Below are positions 1 to 12,660 of a DNA stretch of 64,000 bases, piece after piece. The position numbers and the translations under genes were made by a program. The notes beneath the pieces are model-generated. The model worked only from the letters and a program-made list of their open reading frames with translations, ran no database searches and was not told the origin of the DNA. How positions within the stretch are numbered: the first letter of the stretch is position 1; each line of letters opens with the position of its first letter. This DNA comes from Protonemura montana. Lineage: Eukaryota > Arthropoda > Insecta > Plecoptera > Nemouridae. The stretch covers positions 5,580,001 through 5,644,000 of the forward strand of contig OX387607.1 of assembly GCA_947568835.1 (NCBI GenBank). Direction: 5' to 3'.

Positions 1-920
1 TTAAAATTGCGATGTTCAACTTTTTAGTTTGTATCTGACCAGCTGACCAGCTGACCAGCTGGGGTAACATTTTTCTGTACATGTTGATTTAAATTGCGAA
101 ATTTGGTTAAAAACGTGTGCAATTGGGTTATAATTGTTCAAAATTAAAATCTCTATCCTATTGTGACACTTTGAGGGTGATTTGAAAGCGTTTTTTTGGT
201 GAAATATTGATAATTGTGTTTGAAATTTCCTGCCTAGGAAAATTGGAGCCATGTCTCACAGTTCGATTTTTATTTCATTCAAAACTTGCCTTTAAATGAC
301 CTGCAGCAGTTTGGTAATACTGTTTATGCATGCCTATGAAAGTTATTGAAGAAATTGAGCCCAAACGCTGTTAATTAAGTTCGTTTTACGTGAAATAGAA
401 ATGATTTTGCAAAAAGAGTGACAGATGCATTCATTTGTCTGGTTTTTTGACCACTGCAGGGTGAACGAATTCTTAAACTTATCTTTGTGGCAGTGCATTC
501 AGGATATTAAAACGTCAATGTCAATGTCAACGTCAATGTCAAATTCTTTTCAATATCTCTAAAACTGAAGGGAAATAAATGACAAAACTGATATATTGTT
601 GGTGTCTTGGCTAGCAAGATTGGTAAGCCCAGATTCTAAAAGGTATTTCACAAGTTTCACTCTCTAAAAAATATTTCAAGAAATCATACACGGAAATCTT
701 TTGACAGCCAACTTCGTTTGTTTTCGAAATTGTCATCGTGGTCACTTTGGAATTCACAGAGTTTCCACAATGCAGTGACCCCAAGTGAAATAAGCGGCAA
801 ATTTCAAATAAAATAAATGGGGGTACTTTTGGTTGTGGTCCCATTAGAGGCTTTACATTAAAACCAAAATGCACAATCCCTCAAAATCTTAAGGTGCCGT
901 TAGGCATCGGGTTCTGCTAG
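1..920 (+). mobile_element. Helitron-like element, array member 1 (short form, 5' edge cut by window)
   Basis: This is the first of four head-to-tail copies. It has a 5' domain (to about 560) with three copies of GACCAGCT at 37-60 and a short run of GTCAAT-type hexamers near 520-540. A short-form-specific middle follows (about 620-815). The 3' end has a 4-bp stem with a GTTA loop (895-906) and ends in CTAG at 917-920. Aligned to member 2, only about 17 bp are missing at the left edge, so the full copy is about 937 bp. Hairpin plus CTRR terminus is the usual mark of Helitron-type rolling-circle elements. No Rep/helicase gene is present, so it would be non-autonomous. The family assignment is inference; the repeat itself is plain. 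Confidence 0.75.
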
Positions 921-3900
921 TTAACCTTATATAAAAGCCTTAAATTGCGATGTTCAACTTTTTAGTTTGTATCTGACCAGCTGACCAGCTGACCAGCTGG
1001 GGTAACATTTTTCTGTACATGTTGATTTAAATTGCGAAATTTGGTTAAAAACGTGTGCAATTGGGTTATAATTGTTCAAAATTAAAATCTCAACACTATT
1101 GTGACACTTTGAGGGTGATTTGAAAGCGTTTTTTTGGTGAAATATTGATAATTGTGTTTGAAATTTCCTGCCTAGGAAAATTGGAGCCATGTCTCACAGT
1201 TCGATTTTTATTTCATTCAAAACTTGCCTTTAAATGACCTGCAGCAGTTTGGTAATACTGTTTATGCATGCCTATGAAAGTTATTGAAGAAATTGAGCAC
1301 AAACGCTGTTATTTACGTTCGTTTTAAGTGAAATAGAAATAATTTTGCAAAAAGTTTGACAGATGCATTCATTTGTTTGGTTTTTTGACCACTGCAGGGT
1401 GAACGAATTCTTAAACTTATCTTTGCGGCAGTGCATTCAGGATATTCAAACGTCAATGTCAATGTCAACGTCAATGTCAAATTCTTTTCAAAATCTCTAG
1501 AACTGAAGGAAAAACGTGTGAAATTGGCTTATTTTGGTTCTTTATTCAGGATTTAATCCAACTACGTCTTTTTCACGGTGATTTTAAAGAGCATTATTAT
1601 AGTAAAGTATCAAAAATATTGTTGGTGTCTTGGCTAGCAAGATGAAAAATAGCCACTTGACAAGCCCGTGGCATTCTTGTGGAGGTTATTTACACGTCAA
1701 AAAGGTTTGGAAAGTTAAACAATCTATTAACACAACTATTGGAATCTTTTGTAAACATATTTAAAGATATTTATTGTAAATAGTATACGAAAGACAAGAA
1801 ATTTCTTAAAATACGACGATTTTTCTCCATCCCCAGCCTAGACAAGATCACACAGTTGATTCCAAGCCATCAATGATATTTGTGACAAATATGTAAATCA
1901 ATAACAATCCTAACTTTCTTTGCAGGTCTTTTACACATTAAATAGGGTTTTTAAACAAACAAAACACACTTGATTAGTTTTTTATTGATAATTTTGCCAA
2001 AACTAGATTTAAAGTGACATTGACAGATCAAAGATAAACATTTGACAGATATCTTTCATCGAATCAGGACGCCGTGGATACTTATTTTATTTTCGAGGAT
2101 GCCGTGATTATTCAACAGGTATTTAAATTCAAAACGTCATTAATGACAGAGTGCAGTTTTATCAAATCTAATCCAAATAAGCAATCTAAGTTTAATACGG
2201 TTTTCTATGGAAGTGTTTAATATTGTATAGTACTTTATGGTGTTACATGGTAGTCTATGTTATTCTATGGTATTCTATGGTATTCTATGGTATTCTATGG
2301 AGTTCTATGGTATTCTATGGTATTCTATGGTATTCTATGATATTCTATGGTATTCTATGGTAAACTATGGTATTCCAAGGTATTCTATGGTATTCTATGG
2401 AGTTCTATGGTATTCTATGATATTGTTTGGTATTTTATGATTTTGTATGGTATTATATGGTATTATTTAGAGTTATATGGTATTCTATGGTATTGTTTGG
2501 TATTCTATGGTATTGTTTGGTATTCTATTATATAGTTTGGTATTCTATGGTATTTTATGGTATTTTATGGTATTGTTTGGTATTCTATGGTGTTCTATGG
2601 TATTTTATGGTATTCTATGGTATTCTATGGTATTCTATGGTATTCTATGGTATTCTATGGTATTCTATGGTATTCTATGGTATTCTATGGAGTTCTATGG
2701 TATTCTATGATATTGTTTGATATTCTATGGTATTCTATGGTATTCTATGGTATTCTATCGTGTACTATGGTATTCTATGGAGTTCTATGGTACTCTATTA
2801 TATTTTTTGGTATTCTATGATATTGTATGGTATTGTATGGTATTGTATGGTATTGTATGGTATTCTTTGGAGTTCTTTGGTATTCTATGATTTTGTTTGG
2901 TATTTTATGATATTCTATTGAGTTCTATGGTATTCTTTGATATTTTTTTGTATTCTATGATATTGTATGGTATTCTATGATATTCTATTAAGTTCTATGG
3001 TATTCTATGGTATTCTATGGTATTCTATGGAGTTCCTTGGTACTCTATTGTATTTTTTGTATTCTATGATATTTTATGGTATTCTATGGTATTCTATGGT
3101 ATTCTATGGTATTCTATGGTATTCTATGATATTGTTTGGTATTCTATGGTATTCTATGGTATTCTATGATATTGTTTGGTATTCTATGGTATTCTATGGC
3201 ATTCTATCGTGTACTATGGTATTCTATGGAGTTCTATGGTACTCTATTATATTTTTTGGTATTCTATGATATTGTATGGTATTGTATGGTATTGTATGGT
3301 ATTCTATGGTATTCTATGGTATTCTATGGTATTCTATGGCATTGTTTGGTATTTTATGATATTCTATTGAGTTCTATGGTATTCTATGATATTGTTTGGT
3401 ATTTTATGGTATTCTATGGTATTGTTTGGTGATCTATGGTATTCTATGATTTTGTTTGGTATTCTATGGTATTCTATGGTATTCTATGGAGTTCTATGGT
3501 ACTCTATTATATTTTTTGGTATTCTATGATATTATATGGTATTCTATGGTATTCTATGGTATTCTATGACATTGTTCGGTATTTTATGATATTCTAGTGA
3601 GTTCTAGGGTATTCTATGATATTTTTTTTTGTATTCTATGATATTGTATGGTATTCTATGGAGTTCTATGGTATTCTATGGTATTCTATGGTATTCTTTG
3701 GAGTTCTTTGGTATTCTATGATTTTGTTTGGTATTCTTTGGTATTCTATGGAGTTCTATGGTAGTCGATGATATTATTTGGTATTCTTTGGTATTCTATG
3801 GTATTCTATGGTATTCTATGGTATTCTATGGAGTTCTTTGGTATTCTATGATATTGTTTGGTATTCTATGGTATTCTTTGGAGTTCTATGATATTCTATG

Positions 3901-4264
3901 AAATTCTATTGAGTTATATGGTATTCTATGGTATTCTATGGAGTTCTATGATATTCTATGGTATTCTATGGTATTGTATGGAGTTCTATGGTATTCTATG
4001 GTATTGTTAGGTATTCTATGGTGTTCTATGGTATTCTATGGTATTCTATGGTATTCTATGGTATTTTATGGAATTGTATGGTATTTAACAATATTGTTAG
4101 GTGTTGTTTGGCACTTTTGGTTGTGGCCCTATTTAAAACTTTTGGAACGGCATCTGACAAATTTCGAAAACTTTTTAAAATATGCTTCAAGTCAAGTAAA
4201 ATATAAATCAAAATGCCCACTCCCTCAAAATCTTAAGGTGCCGTTAGGCATCGGGTTCTGCTAG
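921..4264 (+). mobile_element. Helitron-like element, array member 2 (long form with minisatellite)
   Basis: It begins directly after the CTAG of member 1. The first bases, TTAACCTTATATAAAAGC, are shared at each junction. The GACCAGCT triplet is at 975-998. The long-form middle (about 1500-2200) differs from the short form but shares GGTGTCTTGGCTAGCAAGAT with it. A 10-bp minisatellite fills 2201-4111. The 3' end repeats the terminal hairpin (4239-4250) and CTAG (4261-4264). No transposase-like ORF is visible; open frames inside are products of the minisatellite. Members 2 and 3 are collinear without indels from their starts to the start of the minisatellite. Confidence 0.75.
2201..4111 (+). 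repeat. 10-bp minisatellite, array 1
   Basis: About 190 units of consensus TATTCTATGG. Common variants are AGTTCTATGG, TATTGTTTGG, TATTCTATGA, TATTTTATGG and TACTCTATTA. The variants recur in longer patterns, so there is a higher-order structure. The top strand is T-rich and C-poor. Because 10 is not a multiple of 3, every plus frame reads the same rotated decapeptide, which explains the many open frames here; none should be taken as a gene. Confidence 0.95.
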
Positions 4265-7200
4265 TTAACCTTATATAAAAGCTTTAAATTGCGATGTTCA
4301 ACTTTTTAGTTTGTATCTGACCAGCTGACCAGCTGACCAGCTGGGGTAACATTTTTCTGTACATGTCGTTTTAAATTGCAAAATTTGGTTAAAAACGTGT
4401 GCAATTGGGTTATATTTGTTCAAAATTCAAATCTCTATCCTATTGTGACACTTTGAGGGTGATTTGAAAGCGTTTTTTTGGTGAAATATTGATAATTGTG
4501 TTTGAAATTTCCTGCCTAGGAAAATTGGAGCCATGTCTCACAGTTCGATTTTTATTTCATTCAAAACTTGCCTTTAAATGACCTGCAGCAGTTTGGTAAT
4601 ACTGTTTATGCATGCCTATGAAAGTTATTGAAGAAATTGAGCCCAAACGCTGTTAATTAAGTTCGTTTTACGTGAAATAGAAATGATTTTGCAAAAAGAG
4701 TGACAGATGCATTCATTTGTTTGGTTTTTTGACCACTGCAGGGTGAACGAATTCTTAAACTTATCTTTGCGGCAGTGCATTCAGGATATTCAAACGTCAA
4801 TGTCAATGTCAACGTCAATGTCAAATTCTTTTCAAAATCTCTAGAACTGAAGGAAAAACGTGTGAAATTGGCTTATTTTGGTTCTTTATTCAGGATTTAA
4901 TCCAACTACGTCTTTTTCACGGTGATTTTAAAGAGCATTATTATAGTAAAGTATCAAAAATATTGTTGGTGTCTTGGCTAGCAAGATGAAAAATAGCCAC
5001 TTGACAAGCCCGTGGCATTCTTGTGGAGGTTATTTACACGTCAAAAAGGTTTGGAAAGTTAAACAATCTATTAACACAACTATTGGAATCTTTTGTAAAC
5101 ATATTTAAAGATATTTATTGTAAATAGTATACGAAAGACAAGAAATTTCTTAAAATACGACGATTTTTCTCCATCCCCAGCCTAGACAAGATCACACAGT
5201 TGATTCCAAGCCATCAATGATATTTGTGACAAATATGTAAATCAATAACAATCCTAACTTTCTTTGCAGGTCTTTTACACATTAAATAGGGTTTTTAAAC
5301 AAACAAAACACACTTGATTAGTTTTTTATTGATAATTTTGCCAAAACTAGATTTAAAGTGACATTGACAGATCAAAGATAAACATTTGACAGATATCTTT
5401 CATCGAATCAGGACGCCGTGGATACTTATTTTATTTTCGAGGATGCCGTGATTATTCAACAGGTATTTAAATTCAAAACGTCATTAATGACAGAGTGCAG
5501 TTTTATCAAATCTAATCCAAATAAGCAATCTAAGTTTAATACGGTTTTCTATGGAAGTGTTTAATATTGTATAGTACTTTATGGTGTTACATGGTAGTCT
5601 ATGTTATTCTATGGTATTCTATGGTATTCTATGGTATTCTATGGAGTTCTATGGTATTCTATGGTATTCTATGGTATTCTATGATATTCTATGGTATTCT
5701 ATGGTATTCTATGGTATTCTATAGTATTCTATGGTATTCTATGGTAAACTATGGTATTCCAAGGTATTCTATGGTATTCTATGGAGTTCTATGGTATTCT
5801 ATGATATTGTTTGGTATTTTATGATTTTGTATGGTATTATATGGTATTATTTAGAGTTATATGGTATTCTATGGTATTGTTTGGTATTCTATGATATTGT
5901 TTGGTATTCTATGATATAGTTTGGTATTCTATGGTATTTTATGGTATTTTATGGTATTGTTTGGTATTCTATGGTGTTCTATGGTATTCTATGATATAGT
6001 TTGGTATTCTATGGTATTTTATGGTATTCTATGGTATTCTATGGTATTCTATGGTATTCTATGGTATTCTATGGTATTCTATGGTATTCTATGGAGTTCT
6101 ATGGTATTCTATGATATTGTTTGGTATTCTATGATATTGTATGGTATTCTATGGTATTCTATGGAGTTCCATGGTATTCTATGGTATTCTATGGAGTTCT
6201 ATGGTATTCTATGATATTTTTTGGTATTCTATGATATTGTATGGTATTCTATGGTATTCTATGGTATTCTATGGTATTCTATGGAGTTCTATTGTTTTCT
6301 ATGGTATTCTATGGTATTCTATGATATTGTTTGATATTCTATGGTATTCTATGGTATTGTATGGTATTCTATGGTATTCTATGACATTGTTTGGTATTTT
6401 ATGATATTCTATTGAGTTCTATGGTATTCTTTGATATTTTTTTGTATTCTATGATATTGTATGGTATTCTATGATATTCTATTAAGTTCTATGGTATTCT
6501 ATGGTATTCTATGGTATTCTATGGAGTTCCTTGGTACTCTATTGTATTTTTTGTATTCTATGATATTTTATGGTATTCTATGGTATTCTATGGTATTCTA
6601 TGGTATTCTATGATATTGTTTGGTATTCTATGGTATTCTATGGTATTCTATGATATTGTTTGGTATTCTATGGTATTCTATGGCATTCTATCGTGTACTA
6701 TGGTATTCTATGGAGTTCTATGGTACTCTATTATATTTTTTGGTATTCTATGATATTGTATGGTATTGTATGGTATTGTATGGTATTCTATGGTATTCTA
6801 TGGCATTGTTTGGTATTTTATGATATTCTATTGAGTTCTATGGTATTCTATGATATTGTTTGGTATTTTATGGTATTCTATGGTATTGTTTGGTGATCTA
6901 TGGTATTCTATGATATTGTTTGGTTTTCTATGGTATTCTATGGTATTCTATGGAGTTCTATGGTACTCTATTATATTTTTTGGTATTCTATGATATGATA
7001 TGGTATTCTATGGTATTCTATGGTATTCTATGACATTGTTCGGTATTTTATGATATTCTAGTGAGTTCTAGGGTATTCTATGATATTTTTTTTGTGTTCT
7101 ATGATATTTTATGGTATTCTATGGAGTTCTATGGTATTCTATGGTATTCTATGGTATTCTTTGGAGTTCTTTGGTATTCTATGATTTTGTTTGGTATTCT

Positions 7201-7717
7201 TTGGTATTCTATGGAGTTCTATGGTAGTCGATGATATTATTTGGTATTCTATGGTATTCTATGGTATTCTATGGTATTCTATGGTATTCTATGGAGTTCT
7301 TTGGTATTCTATGATATTGTTTGGTATTCTATGGTATTCTTTGGAGTTCTATGATATTCTATGAAATTCTATTGAGTTATATGGTATTCTATGGTATTCT
7401 ATGGAGTTCTATGGTATTCTATGGTATTCTATGGTATTGTATGGAGTTCTATGGTATTCTATGGTATTGTTAGGTATTCTATGGTGTTCTATGGTATTCT
7501 ATGGTATTCTATGGTATTTTATGGAATTGTATGGTATTTAACAATATTGTTAGGTGTTGTTTGGCACTTTTGGTTGTGGCCCTATTTAAAACTTTTGGAA
7601 CGGCATCTGACAAGTTTCGAAAACTTTTTAAAATATGCTTCAAGTCAAGTAAAATATAAATCAAAATGCCCACTCCCTCAAAATCTTAAGGTGCCGTTAG
7701 GCATCGGGTTCTGCTAG
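4265..7717 (+). mobile_element. Helitron-like element, array member 3 (long form, mosaic)
   Basis: This is a second long copy, 109 bp longer than member 2. The flanks of the minisatellite are the same length in both, so the whole difference lies in the array (2020 versus 1911 bp). Its first about 440 bp carry the variants of member 1 (for example GTTAATTAAGTTC and AAAAAGAGTGAC), and the rest follows member 2. Hairpin at 7692-7703, CTAG at 7714-7717. The minisatellite has the same unusual variant units in the same order as member 2, so the pair arose by duplicating an already expanded element. Confidence 0.75.
5545..7564 (+). repeat. 10-bp minisatellite, array 2
   Basis: About 200 units of the same TATTCTATGG repeat inside array member 3. 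It starts with the same degenerate units as array 1 and shares rare ones such as GTAAACTATGG and TATTCCAAGG. It is collinear with array 1 apart from gains and losses of blocks of units. Array 1 has about five repeated standard units near 3070-3125 where this one has about four near 6565-6610. Confidence 0.95.
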
Positions 7718-8660
7718 TTAACCTTATATAAAAGCTTTAAATTTGCGATGTTCAACTTTTTAGTTTGTATCTGGCGACCGACCAGCTGACCAGCTGGGGT
7801 AACATTTTTCTGTACATGTTGATTTAAATTGCGAAATTTGGTAAAAAACGTGTGGAATTGGGTTATAATTGTTCAAAATTAAAATCTTCACACTATTGTG
7901 ACACTTTGAGGGTGATTTGAAAGCGTTTTTTTGGTGAAATATTGATAATTATGTTTGAAATTTCCTGCCTAGGAAAATTGGAGCCATGTCTCACAGCTCG
8001 ATTTTTATTTGATTCAAAACTTGCCTTTTACTCACCCGCAGCAGCTCGGTAATACTCTTCATGCATGTCTATGAAAGTTATTGAAGAAATTGAGCCCAAA
8101 GGCTGTTATTTACGTTCCTTTTACGTGAAATGGAAATAATTTTGCAAAAAGTTTGACAGATTCATTCATTTGTTTGGTTTTTTGACCACTGCAGGGTGAA
8201 CGAATTCTTAAACTTATCTTTGCGGCAGTGCATTCAGGATATTCAAACGTCAATGTCAATGTCAACGTCAATGTCAAATTCTTTTCAAAATCTCTGGAAC
8301 TGAAGGGAAATAAATGACAGAACTGAAATATTGTTGGTGTCTTGGCTAGCAAGATTGGCTAGCCCAGATTGTAAAAGGTATTTCACAAGTTTCACTCTCT
8401 AAGATATATTTGAAGAAATCATACACGGAAATCTTTTGACAGCCAACGTCCTTTGTTTTCGAAATTGTCATCGTGGTCACTTTGGAATTCACAGAGTTTC
8501 CACAATGCAGTGACCCCGAGTGACATAAGCGGCAAATTTCAAACAAAATAAACGGGGGTACTGTATGGTATTGCATGGTACTATTGGTTGTGGTCCCATT
8601 AAAACCAAAATGCCAACTCCCTCAAAATCGTAAGCGGCCGTAGGCAGCGGGTTCTGCTAG
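7718..8660 (+). mobile_element. Helitron-like element, array member 4 (short form, right end of array)
   Basis: This short copy is similar in build to member 1 but carries the diagnostic variants of member 2 in its 5' domain (GTTATTTACGTTC, AAAAAGTTTGAC). One GACCAGCT unit is altered. At about 8559-8584, where the long copies hold the big minisatellite, there are two or three units (TGTATGGTATTGCATGG). The terminal hairpin is degenerate (GCC-GTA-GGC at 8637-8645), followed by CTAG at 8657-8660 and then a T, as expected for Helitron insertion between A and T. Sequence after 8660 is unrelated to the array, so this is its right boundary. Confidence 0.72.
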
Positions 8661-11600
8661 TGTTCGTATATTTTGAATAGTTTAAGAACCATTAAACCGA
8701 TTTTGCTAAAAATCAAATCCGGTCTAATTTAAAAACACAAAAATGTGCTCTACAAATTAAAATTAAATCGGTGCAGGCGTTGGGACGCTAGAGCGCAAAC
8801 AAAACACACAAACCAACAAAAAAAAAGACACAATTAATTTTTTTGGGGGGTAAGTAAAACTGGAGATTTCGCTCGTTACGCTCATCAATGACCTTGAACT
8901 TTGGTTGTCCACCATGTTGAACAAGATTGTTAAAGTCTGCCATGTCAGCTGGTTCGGGCAGACCGAGTTTCTGTTGCACAAATCCGTGTCAGATACTTGT
9001 CTTCTATTGTTCAATTTTCCAAAATTATCCATGGACTGATTTAGCCCACAACTCTCAAGGTTAAATATTTCTCTATTGTATAACAGCCTTAGAAAAGCTA
9101 CGAACACCGATTTTTGTTGGCTAACAATCTTTTAGCAACCATGGATCAGTTGCTTGTCGACAAATAATAGCAGTACGCGGTGATCTGCTGTTGTTTCAAC
9201 AAAAAACAGCGGCGTTTGCAATCGAGAAAATCGTTCCTTTAATTTAAAATCAACAAAGTGATGCATTTAGCATGAAAATGATTGTCAATCGACAAAATTG
9301 AATACAGTGGTTTATTTAACATTTATTATACCGATTCCGACTACACGTACCCTCTCAATTCTACTTGAAAACTAAACATTCAACTGAATAAAATTCACTA
9401 GCACACAAACAACCACTCAATAATTCAACATTGCAAAATGAAAACAGTTATAGCCCTTCCATGAGCGCATGGAACAACAAAATACACTATACAAATAATT
9501 AATAAATTACGATTTAATAAATTTCCACTGGCGTATATAGCGAGGAATTCTGGTCAACTTTAGCATCGCCACCGCAGCGATATTTGCATTCAACTAAACA
9601 CCACCAGAGCGAAAAAAAAAACCCATCGCGACGCCGGTTTTAGCACAGTTTGAAACCGAGTTTCATTCCAAACCACAAACGCATCTGCGTCGCCCGAAGC
9701 AGCAGGAGGACTTGGGTCTAGCGCTCTGGGTTAGGTTACCACCGCGAGTCTACAGTCAAACAATACTAAAAGCGACGATATTATTTGCAAGAGAAATTAG
9801 TATCACCACAGTTTTGGTGAAGAGAGCTCGTCGTCGTGCATTGCAGCTGGTGGAATCTGTCTGGACAAACTCTGCGCGGTGTCTTGTGTGATCAAGCTGC
9901 AGAGTAAGATACCCAATTGCGTTGCGTCTTCAGAACTGGAAGCTTAACCAACAAAGTCTACGTTAACTAATTAACTCTAATTAACTAAAACAGTTGCGGT
10001 TAAAGCTCTGACCCGAGCGATTATTTCTGGAGTTTATTTCGAATGGTACTTCACGGTTTATATTACAGTATTGTTTGGTGTGATGTGGTAATAGCTAGCG
10101 GTAGCGCAGTCTATAATCAATAGCAATAATAATATTAACGATACTTCAGTACAAACTGTTATTAATGATGTTGCAACATGTCGGTAGTTGATGCTCATTT
10201 TGGTTGTCATTGATTGAATGCTAAAAATAGTGACATTGTAGCCTTTTTTTCCTTGTTAATGACAAATAGCAATTAAGCCATTTGTTTTGTCGCAGCTGTC
10301 ATTGTGTACAAACTATTTCCAATCGAAGCGTTAATTTTTTTTCTTATTGAAAAAATCGCTCCGCGCGGTTTTTTGTTTTCCGTACGAAACCGTGATTTTA
10401 CATGGTCTCTGAACAGCGTGAAAAGAAAACAGCATACCAGCAGTAATCTCCGCTCTCGCCGTTTAAGCTGCGAGCTGGAAAATGCTTTCATGCTCGAGAA
10501 ACGAGACAGAAATCAAGACGAAACCAAAGAAAATCATCAACGCGCAAGACATCTTTCAACAGTCTTACATCTCCCGCAAAAGTTTCTTATTCATAAACCA
10601 GGTTTAAATGTAAATCCTTCCCGTAAGGCAGCAAAAGACGATAGCCACCAGGGTATGGTTTACCATCAGAATATCATCCAGAATTTAAACCACGAACATC
10701 AATACTTAAATCCCCTTTAAATTAATCCCACGTGCCAGCTTAAACATGCAGCAACGGGATCCTCTCTAATCTCCATATTATTTTCTACCGCATTGTCTGT
10801 CGCCGAGTAAAGACAAGGTAGCCTGCAAAAGTGGCTTCTTTGCACATGCGGTTGCGTCGATGTCGTCTTCGTCGACGAACACGACGACAAATAAAAGATG
10901 AGCAAAGAAAACAGCGGCATAATTGAGTATTTCGTTCCATTTAGCGAGTCAATTCGCTGGCTGAGCTTGACGCTCTTCAGAAACCGCTGATGATAAAGGC
11001 AAGCGCTCTCGCTAATCATCACCGTGCACACATGATCTATTCATGGCACTGTTTCTGGCCATAAAAAAATCTCATTGCGCTCTATAGGTAATTTATTTGA
11101 GCCCATTTACATCTCGTGCTTAATGTGTAGTGTGAAGGTAGACGTTGTATTCATGAATAGAGCATGAGTTACGAGCACAAAACATATAGGAATTGATGCC
11201 GAGTGGTTAAGCCCATCAAGCACGTGACACCTGCATACGTTCAGGAATCCGTTCGCTATTTGTGTAAATACCCGAGTTGCGGGATATTGTTAAATGAGAC
11301 TCATTAACCGCACAACAATTAGTGGACCCGGAGTGCATTGAAACATAGCCGTTCAATTGGGGAGCAGGGCAATGCAAGATATTTGCGTTCAGCACCGCTT
11401 GTAAGCCCAAATAACAGAACCCTAAAGCCGTGCTAACCCGACAATAGTTCGAAGGTGAACGCTCGCTCTCCGATATAGTTAAGGGCTAACAGAACTCGAT
11501 CTGTGTTTACCGTTGAAGCCAATGATCAATTCGGCAAGCCACGATATATTCCTTGCGTCCCCAGTCGACGCCCTCTCGAGGGGGTGACATGCAAACAAAT

Positions 11601-12540
11601 GCGATTGTCTTTGAGATTCTCTGTCGCGCGCGCGCGTGCGCCCACCTCATGAGATTTAATTAAAGATGTGCGCAGTGCACATGCCCTTTGCAAACCCCCC
11701 CACCCCACCCACCTCCCACCCATCACCCCAAGGGGTACAATGGTGACCGATTCTATTCGCTCGGGAAAGCGTGCGGGACTAACTTTTCTCTCTGGCAGAT
11801 TTGTCAGTAATTCAATTTCATGGTGGGGACATATTTCATCGAGTTGCTCTTTTTTTCTGCTATACACGGGCTGGCGGCCCCTCAATAGCGTCTCGGGCGA
11901 TAGGCCCTTGGCATCGGTGAATTGGGATGCTGAATTTGTCGTTTTTAGGTCGCGTCTCCGTTTCCAATAGCTCTTCGCTGCTCCACTGTTCTTACATTTC
12001 CTTCGAGATTCGTGATGATTTGAATAAAAATTGCATAAAAGATTTTGATAATATCGTTCTTTCTTACTTATTGGAACGATTTGCGTTTTTGGTCGAGTGA
12101 AAATTCTACTGGGTCCAAATTCTACAATCAACCAATTCTGTGAGGTAAGAGCACGCCACGTAAGCTGATCATCAATTGAGTGGAAATCTATCCAAAACTG
12201 TCTAAAAGTGTTCTCGGTAATGGTTGAATCTCCGTAGGACGAAGCGTATACGAAGCGTGTGTGCAAGCTCCGTTAAATGTACATCCATCTAAATAATTCA
12301 ATCTTGCGAAGCGCTAGTATTGAAGCCTAGGTAATCAGTTCCTGTGAAAAGGCATATACAACTGTTAAATACTTGAACGAAAGTCCCTCGAATAGCAGCG
12401 GGCCAGTCGTTGATATAAACTCTATGTTCATGGAGGTATCGTTAGTAAAAATGAGATTTACTGCATCTGGATTGCAGTAGTATAAAAAATCAGTGGTGAA
12501 GTCGCGGGTATATGGGGTATACGGTACGTACCCACGTACC
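8661..12540. other. non-coding stretch, no gene recognised
   Basis: This is unique-looking sequence after the array. It holds a CTCGTTACGCTCATC motif (8871-8886) related to motifs at 34.5, 40.4 and 41.5 kb. A GC-richer block at about 9541-9905 ends in a good splice-donor pattern (CAGA|GTAAGA at 9904) and could be an untranslated first exon, but nothing confirms this. A C-rich tract lies near 11695-11735. ORFs of 138 codons (10304-10720, plus) and 246 codons (11526-12266, minus) match no family I recognise and are treated as chance. Confidence 0.5.
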
Positions 12541-12543
12541 CTA

Positions 12544-12660
12544 TAGATGAAATCTGATTGAAATTGCAAACGATTGCAATGCGTGGGGTATTTTATTATT
12601 ACCAACACTATAACCGTCTCAAAAATGGATGGTGTTGATAATAATAAAATACCGTGCACC
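12544..12660 (+). repeat. foldback repeat family B, copy 1
   Basis: It starts TAGATGAAATCT and continues with AAATTGCAAACGATTGCAAT, a block that recurs at 33019, 33348 and 56463. It then folds back: GGTATTTTATTATTACCAAC at about 12587-12606 pairs with GTTGATAATAATAAAATACC at about 12634-12653. A small hairpin MITE or the tail of a SINE would both fit. Confidence 0.6.

Noticed and set aside
2237-7700. Many overlapping plus-strand ORFs rich in M, V, F, Y, G, L and W
   Set aside because: They are translations of the 10-bp minisatellite, open in all three frames at once; the ends are set by variant units only.
11526-12266. 246-codon minus-strand ORF, the longest in the window
   Set aside because: No recognisable domain, low-complexity GC and GT patches inside, and a plus-strand frame open over part of it. 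Chance opening is more likely.
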